64,000 nt of DNA. Source: Thereva unica. Lineage: Eukaryota > Arthropoda > Insecta > Diptera > Therevidae. The notes beneath the pieces were generated by a model. That model saw only the letters and a list, made by a program, of their open reading frames with translations. It was not told the DNA's origin and searched no databases. The position numbers and the translations under genes are program-made. The stretch spans positions 69,363,470 through 69,427,469 of the forward strand of contig OX465284.1 of NCBI GenBank assembly GCA_949987705.1, in the 5' to 3' direction. Shown piece after piece: positions 44,066 to 57,210 of the stretch. How positions within the stretch are numbered: the first letter of the stretch is position 1; every line of letters begins with the position of its first letter.

Positions 44066-46172
44066 ATGATTGAAGTTAGAGAGTGAATTTATTAGACGGA
44101 AGCCATTTGAGACAATATCGATTTCGGCAAGGGAAAGCGTATACAAGAGTGCATGTGTCGAACAATCAAATGGACACATTTTCCATCGCTCGACAAACCT
44201 AAGATTTGCTCATATTGAGTACACCGTGACAACCAACAGTGACAGGACATTGCTAAAGATTTTATCCTAATATTGACTCCGGACCGCTTAGATTCCTTGA
44301 AACATGTAAGTGGAAGAAATCCTTGTAGAAAATGATTGGTTGATCAAAGCCCGTCGTGCTTTCTATTCCAGCATAAAATTATCCACAATGCAGTTCAAAA
44401 CTCCAATAAATTTCCCACATCATAAAATCCACATAAAAAAGATAAATTCATCACACACAAGAAAATTCCATTTCACGGTGAAATTCTTAATTAACTACAA
44501 CGATCCTCGCCGGTTATATTTTATTAACAATTAAACCTGTAAACGTTTTCCTCTCAACTCTTATTTGAGAACCATTAGACTCACGTCCGGCAATAATGGC
44601 GTCGAATCAGGTATAATTTCACGGATCGACAGGTAAAATTCATTGAGGCTGGCACAATATTTGCTCTCTCCTGGCCCGAAAGGTGCCCCAGCCAATCTGC
44701 GGGGAGGTGGGCCCTCTTTCTCCTCGGTACTCGAGTGCTTGACCAGCCCTGCCTGTTCGATTTACGCCGAGCACACAGCAACGAACAAAGTCGGGAAGAA
44801 ATGGGACGACACAAAACAAGAAATTTTCTACCGTGGCACCTACAAATTACTGCAGAAAATTATCAATTAGAAGCCCCATCGCCAGCTGCAGCGGAGCACA
44901 ATGAACACACAACGATTTCGTTTCGAATCAATTTCCACCGAGAACGCCTCAATAAAAGATCGTCGGTCCGGAGTCCGGTCCGCCCGGCCGTTTGCTGGCC
45001 AGTCAGCCGTAAATCTTGCCTCAATCGCAAACTCATTTATCAGAGGCCGTGGAAAAAATGCCTACAACAGTCCGGGACAGGTATGCAGCGGAGCCAGGTG
45101 AGGTGCCCACCTCTGGCCCCGCGCCCCATCGCTGGCCGGGACGCTCCTGCAGCGCCCACCGTCCGCATGTAACTCGGTAACCAGCGCTTTTTCGCCGGTT
45201 GTTGTTGGCAATTTACAATTTTGTCCGGTCTCACCTCCGAGCGTGGCTGGCATTTGGCTGCTCCTAATGGACTGCAATTTTCCTCTTTAGAACGACTTAA
45301 TCATGTGGTGGCTGCAGCCCGGCTGTAATTGAGCACTTCTAAAAAATCGATTGGGGCTCGATTGCCTTTTGTACGACGCCAATTTGCCGGGGAAATAAAG
45401 AGGGAATTTTTTCCTCCTCCTCGCAGTTGTTGTGCTCTCGGGGAAGTAATTGGAAAATTTCTATCTCGCTTCGAGGCGGGGGACAATGGGGCGATATTAG
45501 AGGGGATTGTTATCAAAAGGACCCAAGTGAAGATGGGGATAATTTGCTGCTGTAAACGATTCTCTGGCTGTAAATAACGGAAACTGAATCTGTAGCAAGC
45601 GCACAATAAACTGCAATGATTTCCTTCGATTTTTAACCACCATTTTTACGAGTGTCTTTCAATAAGATCAGTTCAACGTAATGGGGTTAATCACGTGCTT
45701 TACAGTGCCCCACAGCTACAGCAGATCCAATCCATCCCTAAAAGCCCTGTTGTCACCCAGGAAAAGCAAAATCTGTTAGTCTTTAAGAGAACAACTTTAG
45801 GAATCCGTCATATCGCTAAGGTCGTGGTATTTACTAGTAAGATTGGCTTAGCTATGGTCTGCGCCTTTTTCTGCTGGCTGGTTAACACTACTCCTGTTTT
45901 GTGTTAAGCTAGCATTCTCGAGCCATGTCTTGATGGCGCATGCTTCACACGAATCTGTAATTATTAAACATTCTTTACTCGCTTTTTGGCCGAGAACACA
46001 CATTTTTTTATTTGATTTTACTGAAGGAATTTAAAAACTTTTCTAATCAATTTTCAATCAAGAAAGCTCAAAAGCTTTTAACTATTGCTGTGCTTTTTCG
46101 ATGACGTCAGAAAAGCTTGCCCAATTTTTCTTATTCCGAATGAAATCATTAAAGCTTTCCAAATTATTGGGA
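44066..46172. other. Complex non-coding tract
   Basis: No element proteins; 44580-45650 is GC-richer with CAATTA and TTAATT words. No gene supported. Confidence 0.35.
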
Positions 46173-46505
46173 TAAACTACACTATCCATCACTTTTCCAT
46201 CAAATCGGCCTTGAAACTGTTTTTTTAGGCAAAGGGTCGCCGGGAAGTGTGTGTTTTTTCCTCACTTGTGAATCTAAAAAATTTTTAATCGCATCCTCCA
46301 TGACACTAATACAAGTATAACTTCGTATTTGTGAGTTTTCGAAACACTTTACTTTTGAATGACACATGTCTCACTTCGTACACAACTACATAAACATTGC
46401 AATCGTTATACAAAGTGAGGGCAGAAAAGTGAGTCCATAGTGTAATACCGACCTTTTATTCAAAACGGTGTGATGTGATAGACGAATGATGGATAGTGTA
46501 GTTTA
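46173..46505. mobile_element. MITE, 333 bp, perfect 19-bp terminal inverted repeats
   Basis: TAAACTACACTATCCATCA at 46173-46191 is the exact complement of 46487-46505. No coding capacity and no clear target duplication. TGACGTCA-like motifs lie on both sides just outside (46101-46107, 46523-46530). Confidence 0.6.
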
Positions 46506-47395
46506 CCTCATTCGTATTTCGAATGACGTCATAAAAGCGGAATATTTTACAGGAGTGATAAAGTGAAAGCTTTTTTTGGGAGCGGTTGTGAGATTTAATG
46601 TGGAAGCACGATTATGGGTGTTAATTTTAGCCTACTAGCGTGCTTTTAAGAAATGGTTATATTTTATTTGAAATTTTCGTTTAATGGAAAATGCTAATTT
46701 ATGGCTTAATTTTGACGTACCTTTTCTCTACTACAGCGCCCCAATGTCATCGCCGGACCCGAAAGCGACCACTCCCACAGGAGATCACATCAGGCATTTC
46801 GACGTTATGTCTGCCATTTTCAGGCTAAGAAGCAGCCACCTACAACGACGTATCAATAAAAGATGCAAGGAATAGCCCAAGCGAATCCCGATATGCTCAT
46901 ACTTCTTCCAGTCTAAAGGAAGCAAAACAGGAACTTTAAAGAAATTTAGTTGGACGAAGAAAACGGCAAATTATTTTGGTGACTATAAAGGGTACTTTCA
47001 GAATACTCAGTACACCGGTTCTCGTTCGATTGCGTAGATCAAGCAGCATAGAACGTGTTAAGTACTTAGGTGGGAGACCGCTTGTTAAATTAGAATAGTC
47101 GAGCATTTTGAACGGTCGATTACGAATACATTCATGCTTGTAGGAGAGGTGTGATTACTTCTGGGGGATGGATTTCTAGATTTTAAGGCCTGTAAAGGAA
47201 GAATGGATGTCTCCGGTGGGCGTATTTTTTGATTTCCATGTCTGTAGCCTGTGTATCGTGGGGCAGGCGCATTTTTTCGCTATGCGTGCAAGTTGGGGGC
47301 ATGTTTATGCTTTTAAAAAAATTAACTGGTTAATTTTCACTTATAGTTAGTTTACTTATAGTATAGATAGTTAGACCGTAGTTGGGTAGTTAGAC
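46506..47395. other. No gene recognised
   Basis: Short frames only. Confidence 0.35.
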
Positions 47396-47690
47396 CGACT
47401 TTAAAGCCGCCTATGATAGCAAAGCCAAAGTGGAGCTATACAAAGCCATGATGTTGTGAAGAAAATAAAGCTCGGTAGGCTCCGGTGGGCAGGGCATCTA
47501 GCTCGTATGAGTAAGGATGAGCCTGCTTGGAAAGTTCTCTGCGGTAAGACCTATGGGGTGCGACAGCGAGGGAGACTCAACCTTCGCTGGAAGGATGGCG
47601 TAGACCCAGACGCTCAGAATCGGGACCCGTGGAAAGAACAGTTGCTAGAGGCCAGCGCCGCATCCCGGTTGTAGGGCCGACAAAGAAGAA
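47396..47690 (+). mobile_element. RTE-like LINE with internal deletion, RT start fused to C-terminal tail
   Basis: TDFKAAYDSKAKVELYKAM (about 47396-47452) is the RT motif with the first catalytic aspartate (DFKxAYDS). It joins directly to IKLGRLRWAGHLARMSKDEP, RQRGRLNLRWKDGVDPDAQN (47460-47640), the C-terminal tail. The rest of the RT is missing, so the copy arose by internal deletion. Confidence 0.78.
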
Positions 47691-48390
47691 GATGCGATCT
47701 AAGCGGAAAATTGGTACGCTGTTACTAATCGATTAAGCGTGCGGAATGGCTTATAATGCCTCGAAGCCGGCTGGATAAGATTACAACGACGACCTTGACC
47801 TATGGAACGCAAGAATGCTGATTTTTGATGGACGGCTGAGTGAAGACATAAATCGATATATCAGGATCGTGGGACTTAGTGAGACCAGATGGTACGATTA
47901 GCAGGAGCATATCTGCCAAAGCGGTGATTCCTTCTTATATTCTGGTAGAAACCACACAAAAAAGGGTAACGGGCATTAGTATCATATTCACCAAAAACTA
48001 CAAGTCTAGCTTCATTAGCTGGTCACCAGGTTCTGAGCGAATTATTACTGCTCGGCTACCTTTAAGCCTACCGTGCAAAGATAAGCTCCAACTGAAGACG
48101 CAAACGATTAGACATCAAGGACGAGTTTTTTATCTGACTGAATGAGATTGTTCGCTCTATTCCAAAGAAGAGACATCATTGTTTTGAGGGGTGACTGAAG
48201 CGCACAGATCGGCCCTTGGAGAATTGGCCTCGGCTTGAACACACAATTGGAAATCCAGGCAAGTTACTAACAGCAATAGTGAGAGTTTTTCGTTGACTTT
48301 ATGCAGTTCCCACCAACACATGGTAGGTTAAGCCTTATTTCCCACGACGGATTAAAGGAGCATACGAAGAAGAAGAACAACTCAGAATCC
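47691..48390 (+). mobile_element. RTE-like LINE, endonuclease region, decayed
   Basis: In shifting frames: IVGLSETRWYD (about 47868-47900), SGRNHTKKG (about 47941-47968), WSPGSERIITARLPL (about 48022-48066), followed by a HGRLSLISHDGLKEHTKKK-like reading (about 48319-48376). This is the order LGLSETRW, YSGRNxxxKGVG, WxPVSxRIITAR, HNxxT of the RTE endonuclease. Confidence 0.68.
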
Positions 48391-51029
48391 AAACTACGCT
48401 AACAACATTCACTAATTTTTCTATCTGTTAAACTCGATAAGAATACCACCATCAAACTAATCTCTTCCTCTAATTAAGAAGACACACTTCCGTTAATCCT
48501 GAAAATACAACAGCACAACGTCCTTGTAGCAGCATAAAAACACCCAAGGACATCAGGTACCAAAATCCTTAGATAAAAAGATTATTAACTAATCCCCAAT
48601 GAAATAAAAACCACATGTGTTCCACGGGGAGATTCTTTGTGTGTGTGGGTGTTTTTTTGTTCTGTTCATTTTTGTTTTTGTTTAGCAAATTATCACAAAA
48701 TGACGCCCCCACCTTCTTCTGTCCTGGGACGGCATTTTCGGGAAGGAAAACTTTCGTCGCAACCTTGACGCCGCAATAAGTTCGCCAGCCGCAATTTTAC
48801 AGCCAATATAACGCCGTCGTAAACAACCGAAGAACTTAATAAAGTGCGGTCTTCCTTTTACGACTCGAGCAAATTAATTAACGCAATAACAATTTCCCTA
48901 GAACAAACTATTTAGGAGTGTAAGGACGACGGCATCTCGCAGGGAGAGTGGAGGTGGCACGTAAAGTTAGAGTGTGAGAACGAAGGAGACGAGGTTGGGG
49001 GACTTCTCACCGTTCTTCCGCAGCATGTGTCCTTACTAAAATTCTGCTAACAACAGCTTGAGGAAAGGAGAAAAGTTCCACTTGTTTAACCGCCCACGAT
49101 GGTGGTGTACTCTGTAGGTCGATGCTTGTAACTCTGGCGATCCTGAAGGACCAGAAGAGCGAAAAAGAACACCAAATATAAAATTGCTGCGAGTAATGGC
49201 GGGAGGAGGGGGAAACTACATAAACAACAAAAACAATAAAAGTAGAAAATTTGGTGGTCCGGCAATAAAAAGCGGACTAGCTATAACGCCAGCAACAACA
49301 ACAACAATGCCAGCCAACGGAATTCACACAAAGAAAATTAAAAGCACAAAGCTCAGGCTTTTAAGCTTTTCACTGTCAGCCGGCTGTGTGTCCTTACGCT
49401 GTATCCTTCCGGGGCAGAAAGAGACGGCGATATGCAGGAAAGAAGAATACGGTTTCGCCTGGTGGAAAGTTTGGTAAGTGATGGACCGCCATAAAGTCCG
49501 GGGATTATGGCACATCATTTGCCCGTCCTTATGAGGCCTTTGTGCTGCTCGTTTCCGCTATATACGAGCGGTACTTTGGTCTTTATTAGGACTCTTAATT
49601 TTACGGCGTCTTAACAGCGGGGACAAGCACTCCGGGAAGCTTTTTATCATCCATTGTAGAGGCCATGAAATCATGCTTTACGAGCTCCGAGCGCCTTGTC
49701 CTTCAATAAACGCACACACACACAAAAATCAACGAAGACGAAAATGGAACGGCACAAGGACACCCCCAGGGGGTTGTGGATCGAGTCTAATCCTGGAACT
49801 GCTTTAATCTGTTTTTAATGCGCCTTTTTTAATTACATCGGTTCACCCCGTCGCCCCTTGCGCCCTCTCTCGGGCAGAAAACCAATTTTTGTGCTTTTTT
49901 TGTTCTTCTTCTTGTAAAAAGTTTTATTAAATTTCTTTCGGATGAAAACTTCGAAAGTTCCGCACGGAAAAAACGAGACCAGGAGTGGGGGCGCGAGGGG
50001 CATCCTTTTTCATTCCGAATTACACCCATGAATAGTAATCAGACAAATAAAGCGGGGCGAAACTTTCTTCCGAGCAACTCCCGAGCCGAGGAAATTTAAG
50101 AGACTGCAAAACTTTCCTTGCACAGACACAATTGTAACTTCGCCTTATTTTTTTGCCTTTCTCCTTTTTTTAATCCTTGCACGGTTTTGATTTTTTGCTC
50201 CCTTTTTTATGCAATTTTCCCGTGCTGCACTTTCGCACAGGGTTGCATAGCTGCAGGATGTTAAGGATTTCGCCGCTGCTATACACAAAGTCCTTTAAAT
50301 GCAAGAGGATGCTACTAGGGAATTTTCGTATCATTTGTGGAGGATCTACTTGGGAACTTTTTTTTTATTTCATTTAAGAAGAAAAAATTCCCCCCGGGAG
50401 TGAAATGGGGGTGGGAGGGGGAAATTCAATGAGACTTAACGGTGCTTTGTAATTGAAAGTTTTAATTTTGTTAAGTGAGATCAAAAGGAAACTTTTTAAG
50501 TGATTGGAGAAAGTTTTTTTCGTTTCGTTTTCTGCTTGTGATTGTGAGCAAAGTTTGCTGCAAGCATTGGGGATAATTGATGGAACGATGTTTTGTATGA
50601 TGTGCGAAAGCATTGGAGATTTAGTCCTGTTGAAGTGAGATTTACATTAGTTTTTTGTGACTTAGTTGATGGATAAATGTCACATCAAAGCTCTTTACCA
50701 ACTGTAGTATAGTTTTTAAAGATGACTACCTTTCATGGCTAATTGAAGTTAATCAAGTCTATGTTAAAATTTTACCTGGGATCGAAATGGGATATTGGCC
50801 GCCCAGAAAATTTTAGGTTTAGAAAATCGTGTGCATAGCAGTTATACGAGCATTTAATTATTAAAAAATTAAGTTGAAAACTGTCGCTTTGCAACCAAAA
50901 ACCTTTGTCCCAAACTATATTTTTAAAACGCGAAAAAACCCGCGTGCGTTACAACGCCTTTCAATAAAAAAAGATTATGTGGGTCCGTCTGCGGTAGGAA
51001 AAAGGTATAATGATTTTTTAGAGTATGTA
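48391..51029. other. Complex non-coding tract
   Basis: No element proteins; simple CAACAA repeats (49205-49310) and poly-T runs. No gene supported. Confidence 0.35.
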
Positions 51030-51495
51030 CGACTTTCTAAAATTCGCCAAAAAAATAATCAATTTTGCACATTTGACACCCACCGTGCAGCCCAAAAATG
51101 CACAATATTGTGCCCTTACAAAACCAGTTCCTCTCTGTTTTTTTTCATGTCGGCTTGAGATGAACAGAACAAGCAAAAAATTGTCCATTGTTGTTTTTTC
51201 AAAAAGCTTCCGCATAAGCTATATTTAATGTTTTTGAATTTGGAGCAAAGATGTGGAGATTTTCGGCTTCACCAACTCTTCAGCAACCCACAAACAGCTG
51301 CCGGTGGGGGAAATAAGATCGCCCAACATCTTTCAATAATTGTGATTGTAAAAAATATTTTTGAATGTAGAGTTTTCATTGCTCCAGCCTGCTTATGGGA
51401 ACAACGTACCTTTCGAAATGTAAAAAATCTTAGCCTTAACCTATCTATCAACATCTTTTTTATTAACACTGGAATTTTTAGTTAGCGCCCCAAGT
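51030..51495. repeat. Dispersed repeat, copy 2 (related to 41.9-42.2 kb), with an insertion
   Basis: Flanking parts match copy 1 in order (CACCCACCGTGCAGCCCAAA; AATTGTGATTGTAAAAAATATT; CATTGCTCCAGCCTGCTTATGG; TTAACACTGGAA). About 200 bp between about 51110 and 51325 is absent from copy 1. Confidence 0.62.
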
Positions 51496-51679
51496 TTATT
51501 TTTCCATAAAAACCCTGGATCAAAGTAGATAATGGAAATAGCCCCCTTTCTTTTCAAATATAACCAGGAATCAGTTCTGAAAATATAAGCCACGTAGTCC
51601 TAAAAAGAATTTTATTGAAAGACTGATGTCGGTACTAGACACGAATTTTTTTATGCGTGAAAGTCTAAGCTTAGTTATA

Positions 51680-51790
51680 ACCCTTTATACTACTAGTTCG
51701 TCAGGTCGTTTAAGTCATGGTCTAGTAGAAAGCTTAGCTTGAAGATATAAAAAGCATATGAGAGGTTAAGAGTAGCCAGGAGAAGCCAGT
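51680..51790 (-). mobile_element. LINE 3' tail remnant, minus strand (dispersed family)
   Basis: ACTAGTTCGTCAGGTCGTTT, CATGGTCTAGTAGAAAGCTTAGCTTGAAGATA matches the copy at 24.9 kb and the complement of 57.6 kb. Confidence 0.55.
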
Positions 51791-52716
51791 GAGCCTAGCG
51801 GTTGAACTCTTGGATGTTGTGAGTTTATTTTTTTAAGCTGCCGGCGGGGTTAGCTATCTCAAAGCGTAGCGCTATGTCCAGGCCAGCTACAAAGGGGGAC
51901 AACTGGGACGATTCTCCTGGAACCCAGGCCACAAGGACGCCGATAATAGAGTGGAACCCCAAAAAATGAAAACCCCACATCCCTGAGTACTAACCGTCTT
52001 GGGGCTCCGAAACTAGCTTGAAGACCAAAAAGTCAAAACCGCCATATCCCTGGGTTCTAATTGTTAAGCAATAGTAATCTAGAGCCTGAAACACAAGCAC
52101 ACAGCACGATAAAACATGTGTTATATTTGTGTATAGGTATGGATTCTTTTACTCATCACATTTCAATAGTCCACACTATTTATCTTGCTTCCACTTCCGC
52201 AAAGTTCTCGATGACATCATCATAGTCTACATTTTCTGCCAGCTCTCGTTCTTTTGATAATAACATGCAATTTAAACATGACTCATACATGATCTTAAAT
52301 AATTTTATATCATTTTTAATTTTTGTTCACCTTTTGCAGTTGCCTTTTCGCCCTGCTAAACGCGAGTGCCGAAAGCAGATTTACAAAGCAGTCCCCCAAC
52401 TAAGTACCAACAACGTCCAATATGCTGCTTGACCACCACCGCATTGAATGAGAACCGCCCCATACAATTCGCCCCTTACAATTCCGTCCCGTACAATTCC
52501 TTAAATCTCCAATCGGAGCATAATAACAATGCTCCGAATTCGCTCGTTTTAGTAAGTAACGCTTCGATTTTTCCTGCTGGGATAGCTTCTGGATTGATTC
52601 TGCCTAAAGAAAGATGAGGGCCTGTCTACATAAGACCCGATTAGTGTTTTTAATCTTCAAAACGGCGATATTTCGTACGGGAATAATCGCATAACCCACA
52701 AATCTATTTTATTACA
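51791..52716. other. No gene recognised
   Basis: Contains mixed short repeats; the sequence near 52390-52460 (CCCCCAACTAAGTACCAACAACGTCCAATATGCTGCTTGACC) resembles 24578-24620, another short dispersed repeat. Confidence 0.35.
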
Positions 52717-53588
52717 TAGGCCTGCAGCGCATCCCATTTTTTCGCTCGAAGTGATGGAAATGAGATAAGCGGTTGAGACTAATTGCAATCGATAGAGGAT
52801 GGCAAAATACATCTACAGTTGATTTTGACCGAAGTTTGGACATGGCCAACATACAAAAAAATCATGAAAATACCTTTTTTTCGTAAGTGCGGTTTGAACG
52901 AAATTTTCACTTTATCTCGCCATATCTCAGTTGATATTGCAGATATCAATTTCAAATTTGAACATAGTCTAGTTTGACTAATTCCCTAAATATAAAACTT
53001 TAACCGAACTGGTTACATCATTTAAAAACAAAATGGCGAATGTTTAAAAAATTTCCAACAGATTCGTGAGACTTATTTTTCTAATTAAAAAGTTGTGTTA
53101 TAGATTTTTGAAATTCGCTTTTTTGGCTAAACTACATTGTAGCCAAATACTTAAGGCAGTTTTCTGTAAATTTTCAGATCAAAATGTCCTCCGGTTCAAA
53201 AGTTACATTAACATTTGTTGACACTCGACATTGTAACCGTTGCAAAGTACACGCGTACCAAAACTAGTGTATAATTTTTTATCGTTAAAATAGAACAAAA
53301 TTGATGCGTAATTGATCTGCAAATTGGATGGGTTCGGATATTCGTAAGTTTTAGGTATTTTATCGATTATCTACCCTGATTTTTTCGACAGCGTGGTATA
53401 AAATTACTGAATCGTTTGTAGCATCAATTATATGCTGTAATTGCATTTGGCAGTCCAAACTTCGGCCAAAATCAACTGTAGATGCATTTTTCCATCCTCT
53501 ATCGATTGCAATTAGTCTCAACCGGTTATCTCATTTCCATCACTTTTTTCATTTCTAGAGCACTTTTTGGGGATTCGCTGCAGGCCTA
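52717..53588. mobile_element. Long-inverted-repeat element, 872 bp
   Basis: The left arm 52717-52849 and right arm 53455-53588 are inverted, ending TAGGCCTGCAGCG / CGCTGCAGGCCTA. Long identical blocks include GGTTGAGACTAATTGCAATC with CGATAGAGGATGG following, and ACAGTTGATTTT. The right arm has about 10 extra bases (AAAAAGTGCTCTAG side). ACA lies outside both ends. No coding capacity; a foldback-like non-autonomous element. Confidence 0.75.
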
Positions 53589-55079
53589 ACACGGATTCGC
53601 GTTTAGGGGATACTTTTTAGTAAATTTTTTTGCTCCCACCGATTTTTGAAGAAATTCGACATTTCATTTATAAACATATTTTTAAGGGCTGTTCCAATTG
53701 TTAGCTATTATCGATTTATGGTGCAGCTCAATGTCTACTTTGATTGGGTATAAAAAAAACTGGGGAGACTTATGTTTTTAGTCTGAGGCAGCACGATGTG
53801 AACTGGGAACTCTATCGGTATCAAGTTATACGATAATTGCTTAATCAATGCAACAAAGGTTAAAAGTTAAAATGAATGTATCTCTTGAGTTTCGTTTGGG
53901 CAGGTGATGTATCAAGTTTATACGCTCACCCCAAGAGTAGTAGGACATTTTAATTGAGGCCTCAGTACGATTTATCATCGTGTAAGGGACAAATGTACTG
54001 CCTCGCTCAAGTCCTGCTGAATTCTAGCCGTAACGAATGTGTTAATCAAATAGCTTACAGAGTTATTGTACCTAGATGTAGCTTCTAAAATGAATTTTCT
54101 ATTGAGCAGCGTTCAACAATTTCAGATACAGATACTTAACCTCATTTTTCACTTGATATTTGACATTTCTCTGTACTATATTGTTTACCACCACTGCAAG
54201 AAACCCGCTGAATTTCATGTGGCAGCTCCAATGGCTTACTAACACATACGGAAAGTTATACCTGTCAAGCAAAACAAGAGTACCCGTCTCGCTCTTGCTC
54301 TTAGTTAATTTACAGTGAAAAGGAATAGGTAGCGGCTCTTTGGTTGGTTGGTTCGTGGTTGATTTTTCCATTGGAGATTAGGCAAAAAAAAAATGTTTTT
54401 CTATCGCTCCAGTTGAGGAATTGTAAAATCTTAATATGGCTTATTTCTGAAACTACTGTGGGATTCATCGTTGCGGATGAGTCGCGTCACACTTTGTATG
54501 AAAAATTGAGCATTTCTCAGTTCCTTCCTGTCTGAAAGAAATTTGAAGTAGCTTCAAATTCGGTGCGGCAACTAAAGCCTTAGACTACAAGATTTCTAAA
54601 GATTCTAAGAATTAATTTTTCAAATTCTTATCGCCACATTATAGAATTCTACCAACAAAACTTTGACAAAATGTCGAATCATACTAAATCTGCGGGGCAC
54701 ATAATCCACAACAATGAATCGTAGTTCAGCTAATTCGCTCTGATTCTTTTGGGAAATTTGTGCGGCTTGACTCATCCGTAACAATGAATCCAGCATAAGT
54801 GTGACGATCAAATCACAATAGTCAAACTTAACTCACTGAGAGACAAATTCTCCTTTGACTGAGTTTACAAACTGACGTTTTCGAACAGTAACTTGACAAT
54901 TTGATTTGACTACTTAGGGTTTCGCTGCATTTGATGGATGTTATAAATCTAGCTTGTGAAAGTGAATTAAAAAGTTACGCCACCACTGCCTTTGAGCCAT
55001 CGTGGGAATGTAGCAGCCACGACTAAACTTTATCGATACTTATCGCTCTTCCGTCTCCACGGCAGTTTTATTCCCGCAA
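53589..55079. other. No gene recognised; one 22-bp inverted repeat
   Basis: GATTCATCGTTGCGGATGAG (54463-54482) is the near complement of 54765-54786. It may mark a degenerate MITE; no target duplication seen. Confidence 0.35.
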
Positions 55080-55400
55080 CGCCAGATTAGAGCCCGGTCG
55101 TCTCGATCCCTATAGCTCCTCTTTTCATGCACGTTACAAACTAGAAATTCGTTCATATATAGAAAAACTCGACTGTGGCACAATCTTTCCCAGTCAGTAC
55201 TTCTGAACTCGTACAACAGCCGGTAGTTGCAGCGCTGGACTCTTCACCGTGTCCTTCAGCACCCCCTTGCTCCTCAAGAATCGAAACGTATTCTATCTCA
55301 CCCGCACAAAGCTACTACTACTATTAGATATTGAATCATGACGTGACCAACATGTACAAAGAGTGACTAGTAACAAAGAGTGATTCTTGAGTTAAGATCC
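55080..55400 (+). mobile_element. LINE 3' tail remnant (dispersed family)
   Basis: KTRLWHNLSQSVLLNSYNS (about 55163-55220) corresponds to RTTRLWNSLPQSVFPSSYNI at 57.45 kb. The following GTACAAAGAGTGACTAGTAA resembles the common 3' end. Confidence 0.55.
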
Positions 55401-57210
55401 TAACATATAACAAAGAAACAGTGAAAATCTCTAAATTACATAAATCATACTCAAAACTACAAAAGAGTTATGCCCACAAAAAAATGTTTTAAAACCATAA
55501 ATAATCTCCACCGAAAATCCCCCAATAAAAAAGCATAAAATCTCAAACTTTATCACTATTTATGACAAAACATCGCCAATCAAAAATTAATTTCCCACCA
55601 ATGTTGTTGTTGTTGGAGTTTTTTTCAGTTTAATTTTAATTATAATCCAATTAAGAGGAATCAAAGGGAATCGCCCAAAATTACGAAAATCCGATTAACC
55701 GAAATGCATCAACTCGTTTCATTCACAAATGGCGGCGACAACGGGCATAAAATGTCTCCTCGACGTCAATAAATCCATTAAAAATTTGTCAGACAGAAGC
55801 AGGAGCGCGCGGCGGCCATCAGACCCCCGTTGGCCGCACTAATAGTTGACATATTCATCGCTAAATATTTTGAATAAATTAATTTAAATCAGAAATTAAA
55901 AAAATACACTTTTTTCCGCAGCGCCATTTCCACGCCGTGGCATAATTTCCCTCTGGGATTTTTTGCCGTGCTGTTTGCGTTGCGTTGTTGTTGTTGGGCT
56001 GTGCGCTCCGCGTGTGTATTTTTCCCCGCATAAATAAACGAATTTTGATGAGAGCGGAGACAACTCGTCAGCGCGGCTCATAAATAATTCAACTCGATTT
56101 AGAGATTGCTGCTGGTTGTTTAAAAAAGGAGAAAATAAATAAAAATGCAGCAAATGAAAAATAAAGGAAAAATAAATAAAACATCGCCGCGTGGTCCTGG
56201 CACGGATGGAAAAGGGTTGCAAGTCACCCGTTTCGTCCCGTTCGCCGCGCCTGCACCAGCCCTGGCTGTGAGGGAATTTCGCCTGAACTCTCGTATCAAA
56301 GCGAATCAATTATCCTGCGGCGTCCTTCGCTCCCCCATTCCGGGCTACTCCTTGTGGTGGCGCTTTGTGCCCACCCGGCTCTCTGCATAAACATAGGGGA
56401 ATTGCCCTGGAGGGCAGGGGCCACGGGGACCCCCCATCTGAATGTGGACTGGGACAACTCCCACCCCCTGCTGGGCGCGCACAGGACGCTCCCGGTCCCA
56501 TTTTTATTCGCGCTGTGCATTCGCCGGATGATTTCTGTTGATACAAAAATTCAAAACCATCGACGTGAAAAATCGCATTCACTACGCTGGAAATTGACGG
56601 ATAACAATGCTAACAAGAATTGGTCACCCGGGCGAACCGGGGAACGGAAGCCGTCCGGATTTTCGGAGGAGCTGCAAATTTTTCAACTCCACCCTTTCGG
56701 CTATGTGTTCGCGACCAACCCTATTCCAATTCATCAGTTACCGCCGCCGTGCATATGGCGAAAATCCTGATTGAATTAAAATTGTCAAAAGGGATGAAAA
56801 ATTTGTTTTTCAATTGTTTCGGATTTGAATCGCGCCACTAAAACCCCCCCGAAAACATATTGTAGAAAAATTGCGGTGACACGGGTCAAAATGGAATTTA
56901 TTAATTTTTTTGTTATCATTGATGAATTATTGCGGGTAGGAAGATAACAAGGCTTATCTGCAGGTGGTGGGAGGACGAAGGCAGGCGCTGTTGAATATTT
57001 TAACTGATATTGACTGAAGGGCTGCTGAGGTGAAGTGTAGGGTAGCAAATGAATGGTTATCGATGAATTTAATTGCTGAAATAATTCAATTATTCCTAGA
57101 AGAGTTGCAAATCATGTGGAGGAGGAGCTTGCGGTATTTTTCTTGGTTTTAAAATTTCATTTTATCCAGTTTTAATCGGATTTGCGAATAATTAAGTATG
57201 CCTTAACGAA
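55401..57210. other. Complex non-coding tract, possible regulatory DNA
   Basis: 55550-57060 is unique-looking with TTTAT, TAATT and GTTGTTGTTG words and no recognised protein. Open frames at 56145-56770 overlap on both strands and have no family resemblance. Confidence 0.35.

Noticed and set aside
54463..54786. 22-bp inverted repeat
   Set aside because: Two mismatches and no defined ends; too weak to call an element.
56145..56770. Overlapping open frames on both strands (up to 138 codons)
   Set aside because: GC-rich stretch open in several frames at once; no motif or splice evidence.
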